This document shows, piece by piece, positions 23,143-33,779 of a stretch of DNA of 64,000 bases. Every line of letters starts with the position of its first letter. Position 1 is the stretch's first letter. The DNA is from Ophiura sarsii. Its lineage: Eukaryota > Echinodermata > Ophiuroidea > Amphilepidida > Ophiuridae. Where the stretch lies: positions 39,353,098 to 39,417,097 of the forward strand of contig CM069449.1 of the NCBI GenBank assembly GCA_035610835.1, given 5' to 3'. The position numbers and the translations under genes were made by a program. The notes beneath the pieces are model-generated. The model saw nothing but the letters and a program-made list of their open reading frames with translations, did no database searches and was not told where the DNA came from.

Positions 23143-23217
23143 CTCCCCCCGTGGCTGAGTGTTAGTATATCTCGCCTGTCACGCGGCCGACCCGGGTTCA
23201 ACTCCCGGCGCCGGCGG
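23143..23217 (+). tRNA. tRNA-Asp(GTC)-like, degenerate or SINE head (copy 1)
   Basis: An A-box TGGCTGAGTG and a perfect B-box GGTTCAACTCC form a type 2 pol III promoter. The anticodon arm CTCGC-CTGTCAC-GCGGC places GTC in the loop, as in tRNA-Asp; the T arm is CCGGG-TTCAACT-CCCGG. The acceptor strands pair poorly (CCGTGGC against GCCGGCGG), so it is more likely a tRNA-derived SINE head or decayed gene than a functional tRNA. TAATTTTTCCC follows and could end pol III transcription. Confidence 0.5.
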
Positions 23218-23458
23218 ACATAATTTTTCCCATTTTTTATTTAACCCCCTCCCCCTGTTCTTCGTTCCATCCCCACTGCCACGTTCTAGGGTTAGGGTTA
23301 ATACGACACCACACAGTGCATTAAATTAACCCTAACGCTACTACGTCTCACAGTCACCTCACAGCCAGCACCACGTGGCTTGCGCGCGCACAAGTTCTAT
23401 CTCCTGTAGCACTAAACTACGGGTATATATGGTCTCCGATTTCTTAGCCTGTGAAGCC

Positions 23459-23533
23459 CTCCCCCCGTGGCTGAGTGTTAGTATATCTCGCCTGTCACGC
23501 GGCCGACCCGGGTTCAACTCCCGGCGCCGGCGG
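23459..23533 (+). tRNA. tRNA-Asp(GTC)-like (copy 2)
   Basis: Second copy, identical over the tRNA-like part to the one 316 bases upstream, with the same A-box, GTC loop, B-box and weak acceptor stem. Confidence 0.5.
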
Positions 23534-23599
23534 ACATAATTTTTCCCATTTTTTATTTAACCCCCTCCCCCTGTTCTTCGTTCCATCCCCACTGCCACG

Positions 23600-24649
23600 T
23601 TAATGTAAAATAATTCGATAAACACTGTTTATCGACGATAAACCGTGTTTATCGAACGAAAAACATAGTTTATCGATAAACACTATTTATCAAATTGAAA
23701 AATACTGTTTTTCGATCGAAAAACAGAGTTTGTCAAAAAACAGAGTTTATCGAAAAACACTGTTTATCGCTCAAAAACATAGTTTATCGATAAACTCAGT
23801 TTATCAAATTGAAAAAATAGTGTATCGATAAACTCAGTTTATCTAATTGAAAAACTGTGTTTTTCGAGCGAAAAACAGTGTTTATCGATAAACTATGTTT
23901 TTCAATTTGATCGTTAAACTGAATTCATCAATAAACTGAATTCATCGATAAACTGAGTTTATCGATAGTGTTTATCGACTGATAAACCGTGTTTATCGGT
24001 CGAAAAACAATGTTTTTCAATTTGATAAACTGAGTTTATCGATAAACACTGTTTATCGACTGATAAACCGTGTTTATCGAATTATTATACTTAAGCTTTA
24101 GTGTATAATAATTCGATAAACACTGTTTATCGGTCGAAAAACAATGTTTTTCGACCGATATACTGTGTTTATCGATAAATTCTGTTTTCGAGCGAAAAAC
24201 AGTGTTTTTCAATTTGATAAACTTTGAAGACTAAATTGATAAACTGTTATTAATTTGATAAAATTTGATAAATTGAAAACACTGTTTTTCGCTTGAAAAA
24301 CAGAGTTTATCGAATTGTTAATGTAAAATAATTCGATAAAAACACGATAAACTCTATTTTTCGAGTGAAAAACAGTGTTTATCGATAAACTCAGTTTATC
24401 AAATGGAATGTGTTTTTCGAGCGAAAAACAGTGTTTATCGATAAACTCAGTTTATCGGGTTTATCGAGTTTATCGATAAACCGAGTTTATCGATAAACAC
24501 TGTTTTTCGCTCGAAAAACAGTGTTTATCTTGATGAACTCAGTTTATCGCCGATAAACAGTGTTTATCGTTTATCGGTGTTTATCGTTTATCGGTGTAAA
24601 CACGGTTTATCGACTGATAAACCGTGTTTATCGAATTATTTTACATTAA
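23600..24649. repeat. Foldback array of ATAAACA / TATCGATA words
   Basis: Opens TTAATGTAAAATAATTCG and closes with the exact inverse CGAATTATTTTACATTAA. Between them nearly every base belongs to short words such as GATAAACACTG, GAAAAACAGTG, TTTATCGATAAAC and CAATTTGATAAAC in both orientations. TATCGATA occurs at least ten times (e.g. 23671-23678). Partial copies of the terminal word also occur inside (about 24103 and 24320). No coding potential and no classical transposon features beyond the inverted ends. Adjacent to the TAA-flanked element at 24650. Confidence 0.9.
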
Positions 24650-25510
24650 GGGACCGTTCATAAATACTTTGGTGGGGGGGGGGCTGGATAATTTTATTTT
24701 TGGTATATCAAAACTTTTTTGACCCCCCCTCTCGCCATGCCTTAAACTTGTTTGACCCCCCCCCCCCCTCGCCATGCCTTAAAGTTAAACTTTTTTGACC
24801 CCCCCTGTATTACTGCCTGCACCTGAAACTGTCTTGCCCCTCGCCCCCCGTTCATTGTTATCAAGTTCAGAGAACATAGATATGATATCTTTTATGGGAT
24901 TTTTTACAGAATTTGACCATGTATCATATTCTATTTTGATGGACGCATTACATCTAGGAGGGCAGGTTGTACATGTAGAATCTAGAGTGAATCAGAACTC
25001 CCACTTCGATTGCAGGTATCTTTGGTTTAGTGCGCCATGGTCTTTAATCCCTGAATAACTTCACATATTCATGCACGGATCTTTGTTCTTGAAACCAATT
25101 AGGATGCTCCCTTCAATTACATATCCTGGCTTTAAATACAATATGCTCGCAATTGTTGTTTTCTATTGACATGAATTTCGCCTTCATTCTTTTTTTGCTG
25201 GGCTAGTAGGCCTACATGAAAATAGGTCCGTTGACATCTGCGCGCATAGCGTGCCAAAAAATTAGCTATTTTTACGTTGATTTATGAACTTTCCGTAAAT
25301 AATGTCCATACTGGTAAAGCAGGGGTTTGGGGCGAAGCCCCCAGAAAATTGTGGAAACTAATAAGTGCTTTAAACTTTTTTGACCCCCCCCCCCCTCAGT
25401 TGGAGTTTTCCAAAACTTTTTTGACCCCCCCTTTGCAGAGTATCAAAACTTTTTGGACCCACCCCTATAATTATCCACCCCACCCCACCAAAGTATTTAT
25501 GAACACTCCC
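24650..25510. mobile_element. PIF/Harbinger-like MITE, copy 1
   Basis: The left end GGGACCGTTCATAAATACTT is inverted at the right end (AAGTATTTATGAACACTCCC). TAA flanks both sides (24647-24649, 25511-25513); three-base TAA/TTA duplications with GGG ends are typical of PIF/Harbinger elements. The interior has repeated TTTTTTGACCCCCC stretches and no transposase. Related copy at 44783-45161. Confidence 0.7.
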
Positions 25511-25851
25511 TAAGCTTGCCATACACGCCATTCACTTTATGTGGCGATCATTTAAAAGTGTGATCCAGTGATCTAAGCTGAATTAGTCGCTACAATTATG
25601 AGTGATTGGATGTATTTTTGAGTAAGCGGATAACATGGATAGTGTTATCATTGAATATTAATACCCCTGTCACACCTACGGCGGTCAGGCCTTGCACTTG
25701 CATTGCGCTGAAAAAGTATCTATGCGCCAAGCCAAACGCATTTAGGTGTCCAAGAACCGATTGGTGACGCAGCGCTGGACACTTGCTAGAATGGGAGAGA
25801 GTCCCCATGGTCACTTGAGCGCCAGAGTGCCGCGCTTTTTCACTCTGCTGC

Positions 25852-26255
25852 GATGATAATAAATAATAATAACTGAGATTTATAGAGCGCCTTATAGCTG
25901 AGGCCTCAAAGCGCTGTACAATTTAAAAACCAAGAGACAAGTTATGTGATCAAGATAAAAACATACACAAGGGGAAAAATGGCAACGGTAAAATTCCACA
26001 CACAAATATTTACAGAGTGGGAAGATAACACATTAAAATCAAACACTATACGAGTCTTTCAAAAGATGAGTCTTGACACGAGACTTGAATTGAGCTGTCG
26101 TGTCGAACTGCGGATGGCAAGACGGAGCTGATTCCAGAGCTTTGATGCTGACATCGAGAAACTTCTTCCATAAGTGACAGATTTCGTGGACACGGGTTGC
26201 AATTAGTGTTTTGAGACGCTGATCTGAGTAAGCGTGGCGGTTTGGAAGCCTTCAC
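25852..26255 (-). pseudogene. L2/CR1-like LINE 3' end
   Basis: Read on the - strand: a short coding relic of the polyprotein C-terminus (AQFKSRVKTHLLKDSY, resembling the 'FK..LKTHLF' tail of L2/CR1 LINEs), then a 3' UTR with TGTACAGCGCTTTGAG and GGCGCTCTATAAATC, ending in an ATT-rich microsatellite at 25852-25871. This GCGCTTTGAG...GGCGCTATATAAAT-ATT ending is a well-known L2-group 3' end in marine animals. 5'-truncated. Confidence 0.65.
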
Positions 26256-26551
26256 CAGGTCCGTTAAATAGATTCGTGCGATTGAGTACCTTAAATGTGA
26301 GTAAGATCATAGTAAATGTAAATTCAATATTTATAATACCATTTTTGAGTATAGATGTTTCACTAAACCTTTGATAATATTGTTTTCCCAAATTAAGTTG
26401 AATATCACTGCTTGAAGAATATTACATGTTATTCTAATAAAAAAAACACGCAATGTTGGTGTTTGCATATCCCCCAGACCCCACCCCCTTAATAGCACAT
26501 TATTATCATAAACTAATAATTTTCCCTTAGTATAAAAGTCAATATAAACTA

Positions 26552-27398
26552 CACTAGCAACCAACATTCATTGGACACTTGGTTATGGTGTCAAAATCAT
26601 CCCAGATATTACATGTGGACTGAGTGTAATATTTCACTATGAGTTGAACAAATGTGTTGCTGAATCTCTCCTCATTAATAAATTCATGTTTCGTGCAACA
26701 TCTGCTCATTCCATTCCATGAAATTGAAGAAAATACTTATGTGCCTATGTTGAATCTTCGTACACATTTCCCGTTGAAAATAGCTCATGAATAATTCATC
26801 AAGCTCATTATAGTGTATACTATCCAATGGTAGGCAGTGTGTCAATTTTGACTTCCTTTCAAAATAACCTTCGCAATTGTTTGTAAATGGATCGAGTGAA
26901 ACTAATCCAAAATTGGCCCTAATCTTTAATCTTTACCAGATATTGAGAATTGATGTCTTTATTTTTTATTCATCTTTAAAAATGGAATATTTGGGAGGGA
27001 ATTTTAAAACTTTTATTTGACACCATGACTTTCATATTATAATGGAAACCATCCAAATTCCCTATACATTCTCATTTCACCCACAGGAACTAGGCATAAT
27101 ACAAAGTTATATTCAATTCACCATACTTAGAATTATTTTAAAGCTAATTTGACTCTTAAATTTACTAAATATATCAAAGAGAACAATTTAATTCAATGGA
27201 TATTGTTATAAGTGTTTTTCCTATAAAATATTAATGTCCCGAAAAAGATCTCCAATGTGTTTAAACTAATCTATAAGAACTGTTCATCAATTGAAAAATC
27301 TAGAATACCAACAAGCTATCACAGTAGTTCAATGGGTTCCAAGTGTTTTCTGTAAATTTGTAGCATGCAAGGTGTCCAATGACTTTTGGTTGCTAGTG
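26552..27398. mobile_element. Tc1/mariner-type non-autonomous element
   Basis: Left CACTAGCAACCAACATTCAT and right end (reverse) CACTAGCAACCAAAAGTCAT form an inverted repeat of about 30 bases that continues into TGGACAC. Both ends are flanked by TA (26550-26551, 27399-27400). The 847-base AT-rich interior has no transposase. Confidence 0.8.
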
Positions 27399-27413
27399 TA
27401 TTATGTATGTGAT

Positions 27414-28106
27414 TTATTCAATATGTGGATTCAAGTTATACGGTTGTTGTAATAATGGGCGATAACTCTCCATAAAGAAGAAGTAGATGAAAGGTTCGAT
27501 GACCGGTGGAAGCCACATGGTTCCGCGAAGAATGTGGGTGCCGACTTCAGATCCTACAACGGGCAGCGTTGTGCCTGTCAAACTCACAAAGGTAGCGCCC
27601 GAGATATTGACCAATCGGGAAATGAGATGGCACATCACGTGACAGGCGATTCGGGCTTTCAGATTACTCGCCGTCGGTGTGCCCGAACGATTAGCACCGG
27701 TGCGGGCCCCGGAACCAGGATAGATCAGGTGTTGGTAACTGACGATAAGTATGACGGCGGTAAGGTAGTACGCCGGCAAATCGTGGAATATCACGAACTT
27801 GAAGGAGAGGAAATGCCTCCACGGGCAGGGGATAATCTGGTTAGGGAAATCGGCGAATTCCTCCTTCTGTGGCCAGTGAACACACTTCGTTGTGTCCTCG
27901 CTGTATACACTCGTGGGTATGGCGAGATAGACGATGAGGACGGACAACACGGCGATAGCGGCTATTGTCAGCGGACGAGAAAAACGTGTATGATCATTGG
28001 ACGTTTCTATCGCTATCACGCTTATGAACCCGGCAGCAGCGACGCTCACAACCATCATTCCAGCGACCAGTAGTCCGCAGTAGTTGAATGAGGCATCATA
28101 ACTCAC
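27414..28106 (-). CDS. GPCR A, exon 2 (TM3-TM7)
   Basis: It begins at a splice acceptor (TTTTTACAG|GTGAGTTATG on the - strand) in phase 0 and runs 230 codons to the stop. Joined to exon 1 at 33276-33581 it gives a 332-aa seven-helix receptor matching the 334-aa intronless paralogue at 60823-61827. Blocks shared with the paralogue are VSYD, AAG..S.IAIET, SEDTTKCVHWPQ (extracellular loop 2), PWRHFLSFKFVIFHD and ASNLKARI. The helix 3 end reads IETS instead of the DRY motif, and helix 7 reads EPFIY instead of NPxxY, so it is a divergent class A-like receptor. The ligand is unknown. The frame is intact. Its antisense 179-codon frame is a shadow. Confidence 0.85.
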   Translation of the reverse strand: MSYDASFNYCGLLVAGMMVVSVAAAGFISVIAIETSNDHTRFSRPLTIAAIAVLSVLIVYLAIPTSVYSEDTTKCVHWPQKEEFADFPNQIIPCPWRHFLSFKFVIFHDLPAYYLTAVILIVSYQHLIYPGSGARTGANRSGTPTASNLKARIACHVMCHLISRLVNISGATFVSLTGTTLPVVGSEVGTHILRGTMWLPPVIEPFIYFFFMESYRPLLQQPYNLNPHIE

Positions 28107-28214
28107 CTGTAAAAACAAAAGAAATCCTCACATTATACAGGATTCGCAGTAATACAAATAAATCCTCTGCTGGCCATTTATACGAGAGTTGAAAATAAAA
28201 GTGTTCGATAGATT

Positions 28215-28480
28215 ATATACGAGGGTCATTCAATAGGTTCTACCTCCTAACTCATAACATGAAAGTATGCTCATAATATTGCTAATATGAATGTCGGCCT
28301 CGTGACATTTGTCATGATTATAGCTCTGAATCATGGCGACACAATGATAGTAAATCCTAATTGATATCTGTTTAACTATTGTTATGATGCGGTCAAAGTT
28401 AAAGAGAGACTTTGGACAACGGAAACGGACAATCACTTTAAAAAAAAATGCTTTTCGGGGGGGGGGGGGGGGGTCGTATT
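28215..28480. mobile_element. Mariner-type MITE fragment
   Basis: TATACGAGGGTCATTCAATA followed by GGTTCTACCTCC matches the left end of the element at 6401. GGTCAAAGTTAAAGAGAGAC at about 28390 resembles a mariner transposase start. It breaks off at a G tract (about 28457), with no right terminus seen. Confidence 0.65.
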
Positions 28481-29454
28481 GTATGGTTAGATATAAGATC
28501 ACAATTTAAATAATGATAATGAAAATCAATGATTGATATCTGAATATACCGTAATCAATCAAAGTTGTTATAATGTTTTGCCTATGGACCAATCAGGCTA
28601 CGGTTCATATCGAATTTCCATTTGATTTTAGTGTAATTGTAGTTGAAAGCACCGCTCGGCTTTTCGACTCTCATACCTCTGATTAGCCAGAACCAGATCA
28701 GAACAACCATAAAGTGTAACCATCTCGGTCCTGGCATGGAAATAGTAGCGGGAGATGGAATAACAGCGAGATAACCTAATCCGATTATCTATTCAACTTT
28801 ACAAAGGATTGGACATTGTTACCCGGAAAAAATAGGTAGAGAGCAGGGGTCGCATTCTGACGCGTCTGCGCGTCCTAAACCACTCACTTTCTTATAGTTA
28901 CGCGTCAGGTTTCAAATTGGAAAGACTTGCGGGTCCCGATCACAATTGAAGGGTCCCCTTAAATTTTACGATGTATGGAAATGGAAACCTTAAGAAATTC
29001 TGTAAATTACATATCCATCCTTTGCTCACCATAAAATTCACTAAAACTGTCCGTAAAATGTAAAATTTTCAAATACCCAAACTTCAGGACCCTCAATTTC
29101 TAGGGGGACCCCTTAAATTTGTCTTTTGAAGTCCTACGGGGTCCATGGGACCTCTCACATTTTTGATTCAGTGATATACTTGGTAGAGAGCTGTTTTTGG
29201 TGTCACAAGAAGCGGACTTTAATGAGGAACATGGAATAAAACAATTCCACTTGGGGCAAAATAGTTACAGGGATTTGAAAATGGCCGCTAATGTTATCAT
29301 TATTTGTTGATCAATTTGTAATTGATTGTAAGATATACGAATTCGTTTACTAAAAGGGTTAATTTCAAATAGCCGCCACTATTTGTTTCTATTGAATGAC
29401 CTATAGTGAAAGTGTGGGAGCAAACGTAGTCACCCAGTACCTAAAAATTAAAAA

Positions 29455-29646
29455 AAAATTCCATTGAAATGGAATGGGGGCGATCCAAGAGAAAGAAGCA
29501 TGTTTTGTATTAAACCAAACATCTGTTTCATACCAAAATACCAGGGAAAAGTGTGTATGTATTTTCTATAATTCAAACCAAAAAAGAATCAAAACACCGC
29601 AGTCTAAAAATAGTACAGGAAACCAATAAAGTTGATTTGTGTGCAT

Positions 29647-29680
<34 letters not shown>

Positions 29681-29760
29681 ACAGTCTGAAGAACAATCTA
29701 GGTATATATGACCTTGGTCAAACAAGATAAGCTAGTCAAACAAGATAAGCTATTATGTCT
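29455..29760 (+). repeat. Dispersed ~300-bp repeat, copy 1
   Basis: From the near-palindrome TTCCATTGAAATGGAA through CAGGGAAAAGTGTGTATG, a G33 tract, and ACAAGATAAGCTAGTCAAAC. An inverted copy lies at 42515-42815 and a shorter one at 57632-57830. Family unknown. Confidence 0.8.
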
Positions 29761-30956
29761 CTCTGTTGGGAGATAGCACATCTCTAATCAACTAAACAAA
29801 TATAGCTTTGACTCCAGCACAGACTGCGGGTACTGTTGAAATAAACTGCATAGGTACATGTAATTTACAAAGACTACAAACATGGCGGCCCCCACTTATG
29901 TCTAGAAAGACCAAAATGTGTAAGTTTTTGCAATCTCATGCTATAAGGGTGGCTTCTCCCCCAAAAAAGAAATGGTAGAAATCTGGTTTCGGTGTTATAG
30001 GAAGCGGAAGAATATTCAAGTCCAAATGTGGGGAAAACTAATTTACAGCGATGATGACAATGGCCGCCAAAATTGTAATAATCTGTTGGAAATTTAAATG
30101 TATGATGAGTTGAAATAACATGATTTTGGTATACAAAGCTTATTAAGAAGCTGCGAAAATTCTCTTTACATCATATTAAAAATTGAAATAAAAATTACTG
30201 ACACTAACAATCATATCGAGTCTGTGTAAGAGTTGCTTGAAATTATCAATTATATCGATACTGGTCATGGGTCATGTTACGGCACAACATAAACACACAG
30301 AATGGTGGGTTGCGAGACGATTTTCGATTCATTCTGAGGCCGAAATAGACCATATAAAGGCCGATCCACGCCGAAAAACACATCTGTCAATAAAAAAGCC
30401 TGCCTCGTGTGATATGGTATGCCAAACCCAACCTCGTCTCTATAATATAATAATCGGTCTAACCCATTCACAATATTCAGTCTATATCAGACTCATGTAA
30501 TACGGCAGTATTCATGACATAAATTGCCCGCTTAGGAGCGCTATTAATTCGGTCTGGTAAACCTATTGTTATCAATTACTACGAGAGGATTACCCAGTGC
30601 GCGTGTACAACCAGGCAATCATATTTAAATTCGGGGCGTGTACGAGCGGTACTACTTGCTAACTGCATGGGTGAGTTTCCATTATAATACAGCCGGTTGG
30701 TTGCACACGAGAATTATAATAATGTCATATAGCAACCAGCTTTGATGGAAGGCGAATATTTAAATTTGGTGACGGTTCTTAGGGCACCAATTTATAGCGC
30801 TGCTAAGCGTGCCTTGTAGCCTGATGATTGGATATTCTACTACCTTATGCTATTTACGGAATAAATCGCAATATATATTTAACTCAGCTTTATTCCGTAA
30901 CTGAATATACTGTTTATTTTAGGAGACCCGGTTGGCCAAATCATAGGTATTTTTCC

Positions 30957-31299
30957 GTATTGTGTGAACATGCAGGGGATAACTAATAGTATTGTGTGAA
31001 CATGCAGGGGATAACTAATAGTATTGTGTGAACATGCGGGGGATAACTAATAGTATTGTGTGAACATGCGGGGGATAACTAATAGTATTGTGTGAACATG
31101 CGGGGGATAACTAATAGTATTGTGTGAACATGCGGGGGATAACTAATAGTATTGTGTGAACATGCGGGGGATAACTAATAGTATTGTGTGAACATGCGGG
31201 GGATAACTAATAGTATTGTGTGAACATGCGGGGGATAACTAATAGTATTGTGTGAACATGCAGGGGATAACTAATAGTATTGTGTGAACATGCAGGGGC
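30957..31299. repeat. 32-bp minisatellite, 10.7 copies
   Basis: Unit GTATTGTGTGAACATGCRGG plus GGATAACTAATA, exactly 32 bases. Units 1, 2, 10 and 11 read GCAGGGG; units 3-9 read GCGGGGG. No spacers, so it is not a CRISPR-type array. Confidence 0.97.
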
Positions 31300-31439
31300 T
31301 TAATGACTTTAAGATGCAGGACATCACTATAAAGGGATGATTTAAAAGGCCGCCAAAAATGACTGCCATCATGATGATTTGTCGTCTTATTAATTTACTT
31401 TGTTTTAGATGTGTACAAGTTGACACTTAACATGCTTAA

Positions 31440-32080
31440 AGGAGGTGTCCCGCAAGCACAACATTGTGCATTATATGTTAGAAAAATAATTATCGAGCCC
31501 AAATTGCGTAATTATAGGTTGAAACGGACTCACGTCACGCGCCGTTGACTACGTCACGAAAGAGGTAAACAAAGGTCTCTTACACGCCGTGACGCGATCG
31601 CTTGGGTTGATCTACTGCATGGATGAACGGAGCGTAAAACCTGAGTTGTTAAAACGTCTTATGACGTGGTCAACGGCAAACTGTACAAAACAATAACAAA
31701 ATGTACGAAGCACCCGGATGACCGTGTCGACCTATATTGAACAAAACATCATACTTATGACCAAAAAACAAACAAATAAAAACTGCTATCTCTCAACATG
31801 CAACTTTTAAAATTCGCGGCATCGAAAGTCCCGGTGTCGATGACGTCATGGTTATTGGTGCTCAAATTTGCGCAAGTGCATTGTATAACTAAGACTTCAT
31901 CGACACCGGGACTTTCGATCGCCGCGAATTTTAAAAGTTGCATGTTGAGAGATAGCAGTTTTTATTTGTTTTGTTTTTGTCATAAGTATGATGTTTTGTT
32001 CAATATATTTACGCCATTTGGGCTCGATAATTAATTTTCTAACATATAATGCATAATGTTGTTCTTTCGGGACACCTCCT
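31440..32080. mobile_element. TTAA-flanked foldback element
   Basis: TTAA at 31436-31439 and 32081-32084. The ends AGGAGGTGTCCCG are inverted and the TIR runs about 75 bases (through ATTATCGAGCCCAAAT). A second, even stronger inverted repeat lies inside: 31735-31845 against 31887-32008, sharing ACTGCTATCTCTCAACATGC and TCGACACCGGGACTTTCGAT. About 220 bases of extra sequence interrupt the left arm. TTAA suggests piggyBac-like mobilisation. The two mirror frames at 31755 (-) and 31798 (+) only reflect the palindrome. Confidence 0.8.
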
Positions 32081-33039
32081 TTAACGTAATTATTTAACAG
32101 ATATGAATATCGAACTATGAAGTTTCCATCCTTTTGTTGCTTAAGATAAAGATTGAGTTCATTGCTTGAAACCTGTTGGAAAGTGCGTATTCGATTCTGA
32201 GCCCACTTGTAATGCTATATTTGCAGATTTGTAAATTTTGATTTTCTTTTAGAAGTGTTTTACCACAAGTAAATGTTGCAGAGACAGTCTTAGCTTTGCT
32301 TACAAAATTTTCTATTAACGTTTAGGCCGTCTTCTTCGTTCATATTGCCTTGAACTTAAATAATTGTCTTCCTTTTTGCACCAGTGATGCATCCGTATTT
32401 TCTGCTAATATTGCTTCCATGTAGTACCACGTGGACTTCCGTCCCTTTATTTGCAAATTAAAAACACTTAGAGCTATTGTTGTGACGTCATCTCCGGTAC
32501 TATTTCGTAAAACAGTCATCCATTTTCACAATCTTACCGTTTATGGTAGTAAGTCTTCCGAGGAGAATGGTGTTATTTTGGCAGCCACTTTTCAATTGGC
32601 TCTCAACGATTTTCCCCACGATGGAATTTGTGGGACTTGTGAGATGATAATGGGAAAATTCCGCTCTCTCTAGAGCAGTCCTATTTTCTCCTGGTCAAAA
32701 CCTTCAACGACCACACTTCTACTATGGCTAACTAACCCGAAATACTATAGTGACAACTTTGTTGTAGTTCAATTCATCACAGGCCAAGTTTTCCAACCAG
32801 GCATGTCGGATATTTGTGTTTGGTGATAATTTCTTAGGGCTATACCATACTTTCGATTTGCAAAAGAACAAACACGCTTCTTCATTTGATGCGGAAAAGT
32901 GGTACTACCTAAGAGTAAGCTATCACGAATTAGTCTACGGGTAGTCGTAAGTTTTCCGACTTCGACACTTTGTCCCCATTTTTAAAAAAAATAATTGAAA
33001 GCAAAGGTTTAAAGGTGGTGATCATAAAATCTGATGATA

Positions 33040-33105
33040 CTGGGATTCGAAACCAGGACCTTTCTGTCCGAAAGCGAATTTCATAACCGCTAGACCAGTT
33101 ATTTA
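33040..33105 (-). tRNA. tRNA-Arg(TCG)-like relic or SINE head
   Basis: On the - strand: TGGTCTAGCGGTTATG (A-box-like), TTTCGGA loop with TCG, AAAGGTCCTGG, then a B-box-like TTTCGAATCCC. The anticodon stem is broken, so this is a decayed tRNA-derived sequence, likely from a SINE, in the GPCR A intron. Confidence 0.4.
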
Positions 33106-33275
33106 TAGGCTGTCAGTGCTTTTTTAATCCTACAAAAGAGGTATAGGGTTATTATAGCCCATATTCTACGTTTATACGTATAACTGAAAAATGTTCATAA
33201 CCATTAATACGACAGTTTATTCCTTACGGCAGACGTTTTAGCAAATTATAGCTCTTTTAAAAAACCTCAACAAAC

Positions 33276-33581
33276 CTGAGAGTAGATCCACGGATTGACC
33301 AGGTAGTATATTATGAAGACGCAGTAGGTCGCGTCGGCAATCGCCAGGCCACTCAGATACGCACCAGGGAAATAACTCGAATATTTATCCCATTTCTGTT
33401 TGTGCTGAAACAAAATGAAGAGCTCGTACAAATTGGCTACCAGTCCAATGACAGAGGCGAAGACCTGCAGTGCGATAAGGAGACTTTCTGACGTCGTAAA
33501 TGGAGCGGCGAGAACGTACGGATGGTCGTGGTTTTCAGGCTTTGAGAAATCCCAGCCCTCGCTACTGTCACATGATGCCAT
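33276..33581 (-). CDS. GPCR A, exon 1 (N-terminus, TM1-TM2)
   Basis: The ATG sits in a good context (AAAAGATGG). 102 codons: a short extracellular N-terminus (MASCDSSEGWDF), TM1 with GLVANLYELFIL (class A GxxxN-like), an intracellular loop KQKWDKYSSYFPG, then TM2 with LSGLAIADATYCVF carrying the conserved AD. It ends NPWIYSQ|donor GTTTGT, phase 0. Its paralogue GPCR B shows the same order (GIVANLTEIFVLL, KWDNYQHYFPGGHL, LSIADVLFLLA). Joined to 27414-28106, the protein is 332 aa. It likely sits in the plasma membrane as a divergent rhodopsin-like receptor of unknown ligand. Confidence 0.85.
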
Positions 33582-33779
33582 CTTTTACAGAACTACTAGT
33601 AACCTTGTCGGAGAGAATGCTGGTTAAAACGATTTCAAAGTGTATGGTTTCAGGCTTTCCCGCTTAGTATAAAATTGATTAAAATATAATAATAAAATTT
33701 GGTAATTACCATACAGCTATGGCCTTGTGTTGCGCAGTTATCTATTACTTAGTCCCTGAGGCTGAAACTATTATCTATA

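Larger units (their letters stand above)
23011..23599. repeat. 316-bp tandem duplication carrying a tRNA-like gene
   Basis: Unit 1 (23011-23326) and unit 2 (from 23327) both open TAACCCTAACGCTACTACG and are almost identical, differing for example at AACAACGGG versus AACTACGGG, which implies a recent duplication. Each holds a tRNA-Asp-like sequence. Unit 1 ends in CTAGGGTTAGGGTTAA, a telomere-type word. Unit 2 runs straight into the TATCGATA array at 23600. Confidence 0.9.
28107..33275 (-). other. GPCR A intron, 5.2 kb, repeat-filled
   Basis: Donor CAG|GTTTGTTG at 33275 and acceptor TTTTTACAG at 28107 (- strand), phase 0. Contents: mariner relic 28215, dispersed repeats 29200-30060, 32-bp minisatellite 30957, TTAA-flanked foldback 31440-32080, and a tRNA-like relic 33040. 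Elsewhere (28500-29190, 30070-30950, 32090-33030) AT-rich DNA without a recognised feature. Confidence 0.75.

Noticed and set aside
27534..28073. 179-codon + strand frame
   Set aside because: Antisense shadow of GPCR A exon 2, whose splice sites and homology to GPCR B decide the strand.
30957..31299. Regular 32-bp repeats resembling a CRISPR array
   Set aside because: Units abut with no unique spacers, in a eukaryotic intron. It is a minisatellite.
31755..32034. Mirror-image frames on opposite strands sharing MQLLKFAA
   Set aside because: Both are consequences of the palindromic arms of the TTAA-flanked element.
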